Assembly (NCBI GenBank): GCA_965248395.1
Contig: OZ252103.1
Span: 310,001 to 374,000 of the forward strand
Direction of reading: 5' to 3'
Length of the DNA stretch: 64,000 nt
Origin: JAAXHH01 sp965248395
GTDB taxonomy: Bacteria > JAAXHH01
Shown: piece by piece, positions 17,523 to 26,143 of the stretch
Position numbering within the stretch: position 1 is the stretch's first letter
Layout: each line of letters starts with the position of its first letter
Notes under the pieces: model-generated
What the model was told of the DNA's origin: nothing
The model's database searches: none
The model's input: only the letters and a program-made list of their open reading frames with translations
Program-made: the position numbers and the translations under genes

Positions 17523-17771
17523 CTATTTACGCGTATCGGATCCCCACCTTTTGCCCCTGATTCGCTGGCGCCTGACGAGTTTGACGATCTCCCGTATCGA
17601 GAGGTCCGTTTCGACGGTGGGTACATCCAGCGGTGACGCGGGTGATCGTTCGGGGACGACGGCGAATCTTCTGCCATCATTTCTGCTTATGATAACCTTA
17701 CCCGACGATTCCGCTTCATCGAGTACGCTTGAGAGTTTCTGCCTGGCTTCCGAATAGGTATAGACTTCCAC
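17523..17771 (-). CDS. Phd/YefM-family antitoxin
   Basis: 82 residues, GTG start preceded by GGGAGGT. The N-terminal fold VYTYSEARQKLSSVLDEAESSGKV and ISRNDGRRFAVVPE is the Phd/YefM DNA-binding domain; the basic C-terminal tail (VRRQRIRGKRW) would wrap the toxin. It is the second gene of the pair, 12 nt after the PIN toxin. Phd/YefM antitoxins repress their own operon by binding short palindromes with a TGTACA core, which is exactly what lies upstream of the toxin gene at 18202-18221. Confidence 0.85.
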   Translation of the reverse strand: MEVYTYSEARQKLSSVLDEAESSGKVIISRNDGRRFAVVPERSPASPLDVPTVETDLSIREIVKLVRRQRIRGKRWGSDTRK

Positions 17772-17783
17772 CTCTTACCTCCC

Positions 17784-18182
17784 TTAATCCTCCAATCGCA
17801 CCACGCCGATTCCAAGAGATTCCGCGGCGCGGCTCAATGACCGGTCCAGGGTCAACAGGGGTGCACTGTACCTTAGCGCCGTTTCCAGGAAATACGCATC
17901 CGCCGCTACTCCCTTCAGGCGGGACGCGATCGAAAGGACATTGGCCATGTCCACGTCCACGTAACGCAACGGTATCTTTTCCAGGATCTCCATCCCCCTG
18001 CGCGCTTCCCCGGCATCGATGCGATTCTGCCGCATCATGACGGAGAACGCATTGCCGACTTCCCACCGGATAAAGCCCGGCGCAATGAGTACATGACCCG
18101 ACGCCGCCTCTGCAAGGATATCTCTTTCCGGACCCCGCACTACGGATGCGATAATCGCCGATGTATCGATGACCATATTCAC
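17784..18182 (-). CDS. PIN-domain toxin (VapC-like)
   Basis: 132 residues. GTG 18182 is used because AGGAGG lies 7 nt upstream; ATG 18176 is an alternative two codons in. The PIN acidic cluster appears complete: Asp6 (VIDTSAI), Glu41 (RWEVGNA), Asp95 (AADAYFLE) and Asp113 (LTLDRSL). PIN toxins are Mg2+-dependent RNases, often cutting tRNA or rRNA. Toxin-first order is less common than antitoxin-first in this class and could change stoichiometry control. Paired with the Phd-like antitoxin downstream. Confidence 0.88.
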   Translation of the reverse strand: MNMVIDTSAIIASVVRGPERDILAEAASGHVLIAPGFIRWEVGNAFSVMMRQNRIDAGEARRGMEILEKIPLRYVDVDMANVLSIASRLKGVAADAYFLETALRYSAPLLTLDRSLSRAAESLGIGVVRLED

Positions 18183-18201
18183 GTAGAAACCTCCTTTTTT
18201 A

Positions 18202-18221
18202 TATTGTACAATTGTACAATA
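18202..18221. promoter_or_regulatory. Perfect 20-bp palindromic operator of the PIN/Phd operon
   Basis: TATTGTACAATTGTACAATA equals its own reverse complement and contains two abutting TTGTACAA sites, each with a TGTACA core. It lies 20 nt upstream of the toxin GTG, next to its AGGAGG site. TGTACA palindromes are the published recognition core of the YefM-YoeB complex, which fits the Phd/YefM antitoxin encoded here. Confidence 0.85.
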
Positions 18222-18354
18222 CTATGTCAAGTAAAAAGGTGATTCCCCCGTGTTTGCGGGCCTTTCGAGGTCATCGGGCGATATGTTCACATGACGCGCC
18301 GATCATCGCGAGGTGCGCGTGTCATGGTAACCATGGTCGTTACAACGGCCGCAA

Positions 18355-19320
18355 TCAAGAGGAATGACTCAGCATAAAATGCCGGGCGGCGCCGATGATG
18401 CCGGCGTCGTCACCGAGTCTTGCCGGCACGATTTTCAGGATACTGGCCGACCATTTGTAGGCTCGCCGTGCCACCTCGGCGTGTATGGGATCGAAGATCA
18501 GGTCGCCCGCCTTGATCACCCCGCCGCAGACGATGATCAGTTCGGGATTGAGGAGATTCGTGAGACTGGACACGGCCGTTCCAAGGACGGTGGCGGACCT
18601 GTGCATCACCTCCCTCGCCATATCGTCGCCCCGGCCGGCCGCCTCGGCGATCATCGCGGCGTCGATACGGTCCATGTCGCCGCCGCACAGTTCCGACAAC
18701 GCGCTTTCCCGCCCATTTCGCAACAGTTCCCGTGCCTGTTCGGCGATGGCTGTCGCGGAGGCGTATGCTTCCAGGCAGCCCGGTGCGCCGCAACCGCACA
18801 TCCTTCCGTTCTCCACGACGGTCATATGGCCGATCTCGCCGCCCGCGCCATTGGAGCCGCGCCACACTTCGTTGTTCATGATGATGGCGCCGCCGACGCC
18901 TGTCCCAAGGGTAATACATACGATATTGGCGTACCCGGCGGCGCCTCCGACCCAGTGCTCGCCTATGGCCGCCGCGTTGGCGTCGTTCTCGATCGTCACC
19001 GGCAGGCCCATTCGCTCCCGGAGAAGCGACCGGAGCGGGAGGTCCTTCCATTCCGGCACGTTAGGAGCGTAAACCACCGTGCCGGTATCCTCGATGATCA
19101 GGCCCGGAGTGCCCACGCCCACGCCGGCCACACGGTCCCTTCCGCAGGATTCCATCGTCATCCCGACGCAGGCAACCAGGCGGTCGATCACCTCCCGGGC
19201 GGTACGGCTGCCCGCTACGGACAGCCTGGCCTGGTGGGATATGCGTCCGCCGTCATCTACAACGGCGCTGCTGACGTTCGTACCTCCCAGGTCGACGCCT
19301 ATAACCAGGTCCGGCTTCAT
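18355..19320 (-). CDS. ROK-family sugar kinase (glucokinase-like)
   Basis: 321 residues from ATG 19320, overlapping the gpmI stop as ATGA. The ROK fold is clear: phosphate-binding VIGVDLGGTNVSSAVVD at the N-terminus, VTIENDANAAAIGEHW with the catalytic Asp, GTGVGGAII, and the zinc motif CGCGAPGCLEAYAS. ROK kinases with this motif phosphorylate glucose or N-acyl-hexosamines; glucokinase is the most likely reading. Translational coupling to gpmI supports a role in glycolysis. Confidence 0.9.
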   Translation of the reverse strand: MKPDLVIGVDLGGTNVSSAVVDDGGRISHQARLSVAGSRTAREVIDRLVACVGMTMESCGRDRVAGVGVGTPGLIIEDTGTVVYAPNVPEWKDLPLRSLLRERMGLPVTIENDANAAAIGEHWVGGAAGYANIVCITLGTGVGGAIIMNNEVWRGSNGAGGEIGHMTVVENGRMCGCGAPGCLEAYASATAIAEQARELLRNGRESALSELCGGDMDRIDAAMIAEAAGRGDDMAREVMHRSATVLGTAVSSLTNLLNPELIIVCGGVIKAGDLIFDPIHAEVARRAYKWSASILKIVPARLGDDAGIIGAARHFMLSHSS

Positions 19321-20879
19321 TCGTTTTCCCGATTCTCGGTTAAATCCACGCCTGTCATCGACTCCGGCTGGGGGATGCCCATCATGGACAGCACGGTCGG
19401 CGCCACGTCCGCCAGTCGGCCACCGGCACGCAACCGCGCGTCTCTCCGGGTCTCGTCCACCAGGATGAGCGGCACGGGATTGGTGGTGTGGGCGGTATGA
19501 GGTGTGGATGTAGCGGGATCCACCATCATCTCGGCGTTGCCGTGGTCCGCCGTGACGATTGCCCCGCCGCCGACAGACCCGAGCGCGTCCATCACCTTTC
19601 CCAGACACTCGTCGACCGTCTCTACCGCGTCGATTGCCGCGGGGAGCGAGCCGGTATGGCCCACCATGTCCGGGTTGGCGAAATTCACCAGCACGAAATC
19701 GTGTTCCCCGCTTCGCAGGGCCTCGGCAACCCGCGCCGTGACCTCGGCCGCACTCATTTCGGGTTTTTCGTCGTAAGTGGCGACGTCCCGCGGCGAGGGG
19801 ACCAGTATCCGTTCCTCGCCTTCGAACGGCCGTTCATCGCCGCCGTTGAAGAAATAGGTGACGTGGGGATACTTTTCCGTCTCCGCCACGCGCAGTTGCC
19901 GCTGTCCGGCGCGGCTGATCGTCTCTCCCAGGATTTGGCTCAAGCGCTCCGGGGGACGAAAGGCGCTGGGTACATCGAATCGCTCGTCGTAAGGGGTCAT
20001 GGTGGCGACACGCACGTCCGGCACGGTCCCACGGTGGAATCCATCGAAGTCGGCCTCGACAAAAGTCCTAACGATCTGCCGCCCCCGGTCGGCCCGGTAA
20101 TTGAACACGATCACCGCGTCGCCGTCCGAAATCACGCCCGGGGAACCGTCGTCTGTCGCCGTAATGACGGTGGGTGAGACGAACTCGTCCGTTTCACCCC
20201 GACCGTAAGCCGCCTGGACGGCTTCCGTCGCGGTGCCGGCACGGTTTCCCTTTGCCTCGGTGAAGAGTTCGTAGGCTCTGCGCACCCGCTCCCACCGGTT
20301 GTCCCGGTCCATGGCGTAGTAACGTCCGGTCACGGTCGCGATGCGCCCCACGCCCAGTCGATCCACGGCCTCCTGAAGCGTCTGGAGATAGGCTGGTGCG
20401 CTTCGGGGCTGCGTATCGCGCCCGTCCACGATGGCGTGCACCTGGACGCGGTCTCCGGTAATCCCATTGCGCCCGGCAAATTCGAGTAGCGCGAGGTAAT
20501 GTCTCTCGGCGCTGTGGACCAGGCCGTTCGACGTGAGCCCCAGCAGGTGAAGCCTGCCACCTGTAACACGGATCCGTTCCAGCATCCCGATGAATGTCGG
20601 GTTCTTGAAGAACCTTCCGTTTTCTATGGACTCGTTGATCCGGCTTACTTCCTGCTGCACCACCTGTCCGGCGCCCAGGTTGAGGTGGCCTACTTCCGAG
20701 TTTCCCATGATCCCCGGCGGCAGACCGACGTCTTCGCCGGACGCGCTCAGCATGGTGCGGGGATACTCCCGCCATAGCCGGTCAAAATATGGAGTTTGCG
20801 CCAGCCGGACGGCGTTGGAGTCGCTGTGGGGACCGATGCCCCAGCCGTCCAGGATGACAAGCGCGACGGGAGATTTCAT
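19317..20879 (-). CDS. gpmI: 2,3-bisphosphoglycerate-independent phosphoglycerate mutase
   Basis: 520 residues, full length for the family. It starts ALVILDGWGIGPHSDSNAV; the phosphoserine nucleophile lies in PPGIMGNSEVGHLNLGAG; HAIVDGRDTQPRSAP, FFNGGDERPFEGEER and VTADHGNAEMM provide the remaining metal ligands of the two-Mn alkaline-phosphatase-like site. It interconverts 3- and 2-phosphoglycerate. It overlaps the ROK kinase gene downstream by 4 nt. No good ribosome site is visible before ATG 20879. Confidence 0.97.
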   Translation of the reverse strand: MKSPVALVILDGWGIGPHSDSNAVRLAQTPYFDRLWREYPRTMLSASGEDVGLPPGIMGNSEVGHLNLGAGQVVQQEVSRINESIENGRFFKNPTFIGMLERIRVTGGRLHLLGLTSNGLVHSAERHYLALLEFAGRNGITGDRVQVHAIVDGRDTQPRSAPAYLQTLQEAVDRLGVGRIATVTGRYYAMDRDNRWERVRRAYELFTEAKGNRAGTATEAVQAAYGRGETDEFVSPTVITATDDGSPGVISDGDAVIVFNYRADRGRQIVRTFVEADFDGFHRGTVPDVRVATMTPYDERFDVPSAFRPPERLSQILGETISRAGQRQLRVAETEKYPHVTYFFNGGDERPFEGEERILVPSPRDVATYDEKPEMSAAEVTARVAEALRSGEHDFVLVNFANPDMVGHTGSLPAAIDAVETVDECLGKVMDALGSVGGGAIVTADHGNAEMMVDPATSTPHTAHTTNPVPLILVDETRRDARLRAGGRLADVAPTVLSMMGIPQPESMTGVDLTENRENE

Positions 20880-20990
20880 TACGGTGGATGAACCCCGGTT
20901 TCAGCGGGTATGGGCCAATCAACAGGTCCGGCGGTGGGCGACCTTTCGTTGTCCAGAACTCGCGGCGTTGGTCGGGCGAAATGCCTATAT

Positions 20991-21024
20991 GAAGAAAACG
21001 CGGAAGTCGCTCCGCGTTTTCTTC
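20991..21024 (-). terminator. Strong hairpin terminator after htrA
   Basis: A 14-bp perfect stem (20991-21004 with 21011-21024) around a 6-nt loop. The arms begin with GAAGAAAA and end with TTTTCTTC, so a T-rich tail occurs on either strand. It lies 59 nt past the htrA stop and 112 nt before the gpmI start, and should separate the two units. Confidence 0.85.
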
Positions 21025-21082
21025 TACTCCAATCGATGTTCGGTGGACGCGGACGCACGGATTCAACGCCCAGCCTCCGCGG

Positions 21083-22564
21083 TCATTCCTCGGGTATACG
21101 CAGGCCCACCAGGAACTGCGCATTGAGGCGCTGTATCCGGAACCGGATGGCCTGGCCGGCTTCGAAGCGCCGCACGATAGCGGTGAATTCCTGTACGTTG
21201 GACACCGGATCGCCATTCACCTCGCGGATGAGGTCCCCCCGCCGAAGCCTCTTGTCCTCTGCCACGCTGCCCGATCCCACGCGTGCGATCACCACGCCCG
21301 AGCCCGATTCGTAATAGCGGGTCCATTCACGCGTAATGTCCATGACGTCGATGCCGATCCGGCCCGCGGGACTTATCGGCGATTCGTCGCTTGACGCGGT
21401 ACGGGTGGGATCTCCATCGGGCAACTCGCCCAGCTCGATTACGATCGTCTGTGGTTCACCGTCCCGCACGACCTTGAGTTCCACCTCCGTACCCGGTGCG
21501 ATGTCCGCGATCCGGTTTCGGAGTTCGTCCACGTCTTCCACGTCCCTGCCGTTTAAAGCGACGACCACGTCTTCCACCTGGAGGTCAGAGTCGGTCGCAG
21601 GTCCGTCTTCCACGATATTATTGATAAGCACCCCGGCCGCGGATTCCAGGCCCATGGAAGCGGCCAGGTCCTCATCGAGATCTGAAATCTGCACGCCCAG
21701 GAAGCCCCGGCTGATGCGTCCATCCTCGACCAGGCGGGTCATGATGTTCCTGGCCATGTTGGCCGGAACGGCGAACCCGATGCCCTGGGACAAGCCCGTA
21801 CGGGAATAGATGGCCGTATTGATGCCCATGAGATTCCCTTCCAGGTCAACCAGGGCGCCGCCGCTGTTTCCCGGGTTGATCGCGGCGTCCGTCTGGATGA
21901 AGTTCTCGTAGGAGTTCGGTTCCAGAATTCTACCCCGCCCCTTGGCGCTGACGATGCCAGCCGTAACCGTATGGTTAAAGCCGAAGGGGTTGCCGACGGC
22001 CATCACCCATTCGCCCACGCGCAACTTGTCGGAATCGCCGAAGGACAGCACGGGAAGGTTATCGAAATCGACCTTGATGACGGCGAGGTCGGTACGGGGA
22101 TCCAGTCCGACGATCTCCGCTTTCGCCCTGCGCTCGTCCGACAGGAGGACGGTCAACTCGTCCGAGTTTTCAACCACGTGGTTATTGGTCAGGATATAAC
22201 CGTCCTCCGACACGATGACGCCCGATCCCAGGCCGCGGTCCGGCCGGGGTTCGGGGTTTCTGGGCGGACTGCCGCCGAAGAACTCCTCGAATGGGTTGAA
22301 GAACCGCTGCTGCGCCGTCCTGACCACGCGTTTGCTGCGTATCTGCACCACCGAAGGCCTGACCTTCTCCGCGATGGCGGCAAAGGTTTCGCTGAATTCC
22401 TGCATCGACCGCTGATCCGCGGCCACGACCGGCGTGATCGACCGGTATTCGTCCCGTTCGACGATGGAGGCGTCCCAGTTGGAAATGAACAGTCCGCCGA
22501 GTACCATGCCCGTGATGAGCAGCGTCGCGCCGGCCCAACCGCCGAACTTCCTTTTCTCCGTCAT
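21083..22564 (-). CDS. HtrA/DegQ-family periplasmic serine protease with two PDZ domains
   Basis: 493 residues. An N-terminal membrane anchor (about 11-28) precedes the trypsin-like domain with catalytic His129 (LTNNHVV), Asp159 (RTDLAVI) and Ser234 (NPGNSGGAL). A PDZ1 (FLGVQISDLDEDLA) and a PDZ2 ending LVGLRIPEE follow. ATG 22564 has AGGGAGA upstream. The family degrades or refolds misfolded envelope proteins. A well-formed promoter is seen at 22615-22643. The next gene on the same strand upstream is lon, so two quality-control proteases lie side by side with separate promoters. Confidence 0.95.
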   Translation of the reverse strand: MTEKRKFGGWAGATLLITGMVLGGLFISNWDASIVERDEYRSITPVVAADQRSMQEFSETFAAIAEKVRPSVVQIRSKRVVRTAQQRFFNPFEEFFGGSPPRNPEPRPDRGLGSGVIVSEDGYILTNNHVVENSDELTVLLSDERRAKAEIVGLDPRTDLAVIKVDFDNLPVLSFGDSDKLRVGEWVMAVGNPFGFNHTVTAGIVSAKGRGRILEPNSYENFIQTDAAINPGNSGGALVDLEGNLMGINTAIYSRTGLSQGIGFAVPANMARNIMTRLVEDGRISRGFLGVQISDLDEDLAASMGLESAAGVLINNIVEDGPATDSDLQVEDVVVALNGRDVEDVDELRNRIADIAPGTEVELKVVRDGEPQTIVIELGELPDGDPTRTASSDESPISPAGRIGIDVMDITREWTRYYESGSGVVIARVGSGSVAEDKRLRRGDLIREVNGDPVSNVQEFTAIVRRFEAGQAIRFRIQRLNAQFLVGLRIPEE

Positions 22565-22614
22565 GCCCGTTCTCCCTTTTTAAAGAATCACAGTCCTACT
22601 TGAATCGAATATGC

Positions 22615-22643
22615 ATAATACCGGGCGCGCGTCCCGGCGTCAA
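22615..22643 (-). promoter_or_regulatory. htrA promoter with an inverted repeat filling the spacer
   Basis: Minus strand: -35 TTGACG (22643-22638), exactly 17 nt, -10 TATTAT (22620-22615). The 17-nt spacer itself (22621-22637) is CCGGG-cgcgcgt-CCCGG, an inverted repeat. The predicted start is about 44 nt before ATG 22564. A regulator bound in the spacer would block polymerase. Confidence 0.6.
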
Positions 22644-22649
22644 TCCTTT

Positions 22650-22673
22650 ACGCCTTTTCACACGCCTTTTCAC
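22650..22673. repeat. 12-bp perfect tandem duplication between lon and htrA
   Basis: ACGCCTTTTCAC occurs twice without a gap (22650-22661 and 22662-22673), just upstream of the htrA -35 and past the lon stop. Confidence 0.85.
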
Positions 22674-22698
22674 GCGCCATATTTGCCGGGTTTCCGGC

Positions 22699-25152
22699 TC
22701 AGTTGAGATTCGCGCCCCGTGTCGTTACGGTCACGCCCCCTTCGAGGCTTTCCACCCACGTTCCATCGCTTTCCGGCGCATCGACGGGCTCGTCCATGAG
22801 AGCCAGTTCCAGGACCTGGTCGATGCGGTCGACCAGGCAGAAGCTGAGCTTCTTCTTTACGGCCGCGGGGACGTCGTCCAGGTCCTTCTCGTTCCGCCGG
22901 GGCAGGATGATGGTCGTTATGCCAGCCCGCATCGCACCGAGTACCTTTTCCTTGACGCCGCCGACCGGCATGACCCTGCCGCGGAGGGTGACTTCCCCCG
23001 TCATGGCCAGGTCGTTCCGGACCGGGCGGCCCGTGAGCAGCGAGGTCAGCACCGTCACGAGCGCCACGCCGGCGGAGGGACCGTCCTTGGGAATGGCACC
23101 TACGGGCAGATGGATGTGAATGTCGTACTTGCCGAAGAATGACGGATCGATCTGCCAGTCGCTGGCATGCGAACGGACGTAAGTGAGGGCGGCCCTGGCG
23201 GATTCCTTCATCACGTCACCCAGCTGGCCCGTCAGCGTCAATCCCCTGCCGCCGGACATCTTGCTGGCTTCGACAAACATGATTTCGCCCCCGGCGGGGG
23301 TCCAGGCCAGGCCGATCGCCACGCCGGGTTCCCCCGTGCGTTCAGCGGTTTCGGAAAAATATTCGGGCGGCCCAAGGTACTGGTGCAGATCCGCTTCAGA
23401 GACCTGGAAAGGAGCGGACTGCCCCTCGGTTACCAAACGGGCTGCCTTGCGGGCGACGGTACGGATCTTCCGTTCCAGGTTGCGAAGCCCCGCCTCCCGG
23501 GTGTAGTCGGAAATGATCCGGCTCACCGCCCGGTCCTCGAAAACCACGCCGCCAGCGGGCAGACCGTGGGAATCCAGTTCCCTGGGTACCAGGTAGCGCC
23601 TGGCGATCTCGATCTTTTCCTCTTCCGTGTATCCCGATAGCTCGATAACCTCCATGCGGTCCCGCAGCGGTTCCGGTATGGCTGAAAGCATGTTGGCCGT
23701 GGTCACGAACATGACGTTCGACAGGTCGAAAGACACGTCGATGTAGTGATCGGTAAAGGTATCGTTCTGCTCCGGGTCCAGCACCTCCAGCAGCGCCGAG
23801 GAAGGATCTCCCCGGAAATCGCGACCCAGCTTGTCGACCTCGTCCAGCATGAAGACAGGGTTGTTGGATCCCGCCTTGCGGATGCTCTGGATGATGCGGC
23901 CGGGCAACGCGCCGATGTAGGTCCGGCGGTGTCCCCTGATTTCCGCTTCGTCGTGAACGCCCCCCAGTGAAATGCGCACGAACTGGCGGCCCAGGGCCCG
24001 GGCGATCGACTTGCCCAGGGAGGTTTTGCCTACTCCGGGCGGACCCACGAAACACAGGATGGAGCCCTTCATGTCCGGCTTCAGGCTGCGCACCGCCAGG
24101 TACTCCAAGATTCGGTCCTTGATCTTCTCGAGGCCGTAGTGGTCCTCGTCGAGGATTTCCCGGGCCCTTACGATATCCAGTTGATCTTCCGACGAAACGG
24201 ACCACGGGAGTTCCGACAGCCATTCGAGATAGGTCCGCAACGTCGAATACTCGGGAGAGATGGCCGGAATGCGTTCCAACCGCTTGAGTTCCCGCTCCGC
24301 CTCCACCCGGGCTTCATCCGGCATGCCGGCCTCTTCGATCTTCCTGCGCAGGTCTGACAGATCCTCGCCCTGTGCGCCGCCGTCTTCGCCGAGTTCCCGC
24401 TGTATGGCCTTCATCTGTTCGCGGAGATAGTACTCGCGCTGGGCTTTCCCCATTTTGTCTTCGACCTGGGACTGGATGCGGCTTCCCGCCTCCGCCACTT
24501 CAATCTCCCGGGTAATCAGGAAGGTCAACGTCTTCAGCCTGTCCTGGACGTCGCTCAGTTCCAACAGAGCCTGTTGGTCTTTGAGGGATATCTTCAGGTA
24601 GAAGGCAATGAAATCGGCAAGCTTTGACGGCTGGTCCTCAAGGTTGATCAGGGGTATCCGCAACTCTTCGGACATGGTCGGAACAAGCTCGATCAGCCGC
24701 TGGAACTGCTCCACCAGGTTGTGGGCAAGGGCCTTACCCTCCATGGTTTCATCCTTCGGCTCCGCCTGGAGTTTAACCCGAACCCGCATGACCGGCTTCG
24801 TTTCCAGTACCTCCAGCACCTGCGCGCGGGACACGCCGTGAACGACTGCATGGAGACTGTCTTCCGGCAGCTTCATCGATTTGTAGATCCGGACAAGCGT
24901 GCCGTAGGTGTATAGATCATCGGGTGAAGGCTGGTCCGTCTTCGGGTCGCGCTGCGCCAGGATCATCACCATCTTGTCCTGCTGCAGCGCTTCGTCCAGC
25001 GCCTTGACGGAACCCGGCCTGTCGGCCACCAGCGCCGCGGCCATGTGTGGATACACGACCAGGTTGCGCACGGGCAACACGGCGATGGAATCGATCACCT
25101 GCTTATCCTGCAGGTCCATCGAAACTTCCTGGAGTGCTTTGACTTCAGCCAT
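22699..25152 (-). CDS. lon: ATP-dependent protease Lon
   Basis: 817 residues, standard for bacterial LonA. The N-terminal LON substrate-binding domain starts at IAVLPVRNLVVYPHM; a coiled helical region with EYYLREQMKAIQRELGE follows; the AAA+ module has Walker A GPPGVGKTS near residue 370 and Walker B FMLDEVDKL; the peptidase domain carries the catalytic Ser in KDGPSAGVAL near residue 693 and the Lys in GGVKEKVLGAMRAG. ATG 25152 has GAGG 7 nt upstream. Lon degrades misfolded and regulatory proteins in the cytoplasm. A short acidic C-terminal tail follows the peptidase domain. Confidence 0.97.
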   Translation of the reverse strand: MAEVKALQEVSMDLQDKQVIDSIAVLPVRNLVVYPHMAAALVADRPGSVKALDEALQQDKMVMILAQRDPKTDQPSPDDLYTYGTLVRIYKSMKLPEDSLHAVVHGVSRAQVLEVLETKPVMRVRVKLQAEPKDETMEGKALAHNLVEQFQRLIELVPTMSEELRIPLINLEDQPSKLADFIAFYLKISLKDQQALLELSDVQDRLKTLTFLITREIEVAEAGSRIQSQVEDKMGKAQREYYLREQMKAIQRELGEDGGAQGEDLSDLRRKIEEAGMPDEARVEAERELKRLERIPAISPEYSTLRTYLEWLSELPWSVSSEDQLDIVRAREILDEDHYGLEKIKDRILEYLAVRSLKPDMKGSILCFVGPPGVGKTSLGKSIARALGRQFVRISLGGVHDEAEIRGHRRTYIGALPGRIIQSIRKAGSNNPVFMLDEVDKLGRDFRGDPSSALLEVLDPEQNDTFTDHYIDVSFDLSNVMFVTTANMLSAIPEPLRDRMEVIELSGYTEEEKIEIARRYLVPRELDSHGLPAGGVVFEDRAVSRIISDYTREAGLRNLERKIRTVARKAARLVTEGQSAPFQVSEADLHQYLGPPEYFSETAERTGEPGVAIGLAWTPAGGEIMFVEASKMSGGRGLTLTGQLGDVMKESARAALTYVRSHASDWQIDPSFFGKYDIHIHLPVGAIPKDGPSAGVALVTVLTSLLTGRPVRNDLAMTGEVTLRGRVMPVGGVKEKVLGAMRAGITTIILPRRNEKDLDDVPAAVKKKLSFCLVDRIDQVLELALMDEPVDAPESDGTWVESLEGGVTVTTRGANLN

Positions 25153-25335
25153 GGTATACCTCGCTTTCCCTTCCTGGGTACTGCGTCCTCGACGGGGAGT
25201 CGGCCGTTGTCTCGCGACTGCTTATAACATTATACGCACCAACCGGCCTATACGCTCCACCTGTCTGGAAAGTTCTGTCTCCCTGTCCTATAACAGTGTG
25301 CAAACATCGTGCCACGGTGATTTTAAACTTGTTTT

Positions 25336-25383
25336 TGCCATATCGGCATATCCCATAGCACTAATCTGCCAATTTGGCATATC
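25336..25383. promoter_or_regulatory. Twin TGCC-N5-GGCATATC sites (candidate operator pair)
   Basis: TGCCATATCGGCATATC at 25336-25352 and TGCCAATTTGGCATATC at 25367-25383 agree at 14 of 17 positions. Each contains an inverted TGCC/GGCA pair. They are in the same orientation, 31 bp apart, about three helical turns. They lie between the lon start and the promoter of the cytochrome gene. Confidence 0.5.
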
Positions 25384-25485
25384 AACAAGCAGGTTCAGAA
25401 GAGCATCTGTTTCTGTTTCCTCCAGCAAAGAAAGTATGTTCTCACAACAGGCGCTTAGCAGGTGTCCACCATCCCGCAAAACAGG

Positions 25486-25513
25486 TTGACAATTCATCGG
25501 GTTGGGTTACCAT
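25486..25513 (+). promoter_or_regulatory. Promoter of the cytochrome c'-like / VOC / Eis unit
   Basis: TTGACA (25486-25491), 16-nt spacer, TACCAT (25508-25513). The consensus -35 is convincing and the -10 moderate. The leader to ATG 25664 is about 145 nt. Confidence 0.5.
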
Positions 25514-25663
25514 GACGGGAACGCAATAGCTCGCAAGTTCACACGAAATTCGACCATTGATTCAGCCGGGTTCATTGGTTTAAACCGGTTCAAGGTTACC
25601 GCAAGCGCAGTCCGCGGCGGGCATCGTCGCGGGAAAACCGCTGTACCCATACGAGGAGCACCT

Positions 25664-26122
25664 ATGAAAAGTCCCTATAACCGGATTGTGATGATAGCGA
25701 TAGCATGCCTTTTTGTCGCCGGAACGGTATTGGCAGGTTGCGGCAGCGGAGAGCAGGAACACGCCGCGGAACCGGCCGAAAGCGAAACGCCTGATCCGAA
25801 TACCGAGGCGCGCCAGGCACACATGAAAGAGATCGCGAAGCTCTGTGAAGGTATAGCCAGGGCGGTCGAGGAAGGTTCCATGGGGACCGTCAAAGCCGAC
25901 GTGGAACATCTCAAGGGCATCATGGAGGAGGTGGCGACGATGCCGCCGAGATATGACGCTTCGAGATACGGATTCTATGCCTCGGACTTCCAGATACGGG
26001 CAGAGACGCTCCTCACCGCCGCGGAGACCGGTTCCACCATTGAGACCGACTCGGCGCTGCAGTCCCTGACCGTGACCTGCGGCGTGTGCCATTACAACTG
26101 CAAGTTTCCGACTGATCTGTAA
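25664..26122 (+). CDS. Cytochrome c'-like (c556-type) lipoprotein
   Basis: 152 residues from ATG 25664, with GAGGAG 6 nt upstream. Lipobox LAGC (Cys26) follows a hydrophobic signal. The mature protein is predicted helical, and a single heme-binding CxxCH (Cys139-His143, TCGVCHYN) sits close to the C-terminus, the arrangement of the four-helix cytochrome c' / c556 family. It would be an anchored periplasmic electron carrier or gas-binding heme protein. It begins a three-gene run with the VOC lipoprotein (21-nt gap) and the Eis-like gene. An extra Cys four residues after the motif is unusual. Confidence 0.7.
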   Translation: MKSPYNRIVMIAIACLFVAGTVLAGCGSGEQEHAAEPAESETPDPNTEARQAHMKEIAKLCEGIARAVEEGSMGTVKADVEHLKGIMEEVATMPPRYDASRYGFYASDFQIRAETLLTAAETGSTIETDSALQSLTVTCGVCHYNCKFPTDL

Positions 26123-26143
26123 TTCCCGGTAAGGAGGGGTCCC

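Larger units (their letters stand above)
25153..25663. other. Divergent intergenic region between lon and the cytochrome lipoprotein gene
   Basis: About 510 nt, partly AT-rich. A TATAAT sequence on the minus strand (25234-25229) is a possible lon -10 without a matching -35. Twin imperfect palindromes lie at 25336-25383 and a plus-strand promoter at 25486-25513. A minus-strand 69-codon frame (25288-25497) covers the twin sites; it resembles no family, has no ribosome site and is not called as a gene. Confidence 0.5.

Noticed and set aside
18364..19500. 378-codon plus-strand frame opposite the ROK kinase
   Set aside because: Antisense shadow of ROK and gpmI; no ribosome site or domain.
25288..25497. 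69-codon minus-strand frame upstream of lon
   Set aside because: No ribosome site or recognisable family, and it covers the twin regulatory-looking sites. It could still be a real small gene but evidence is lacking.
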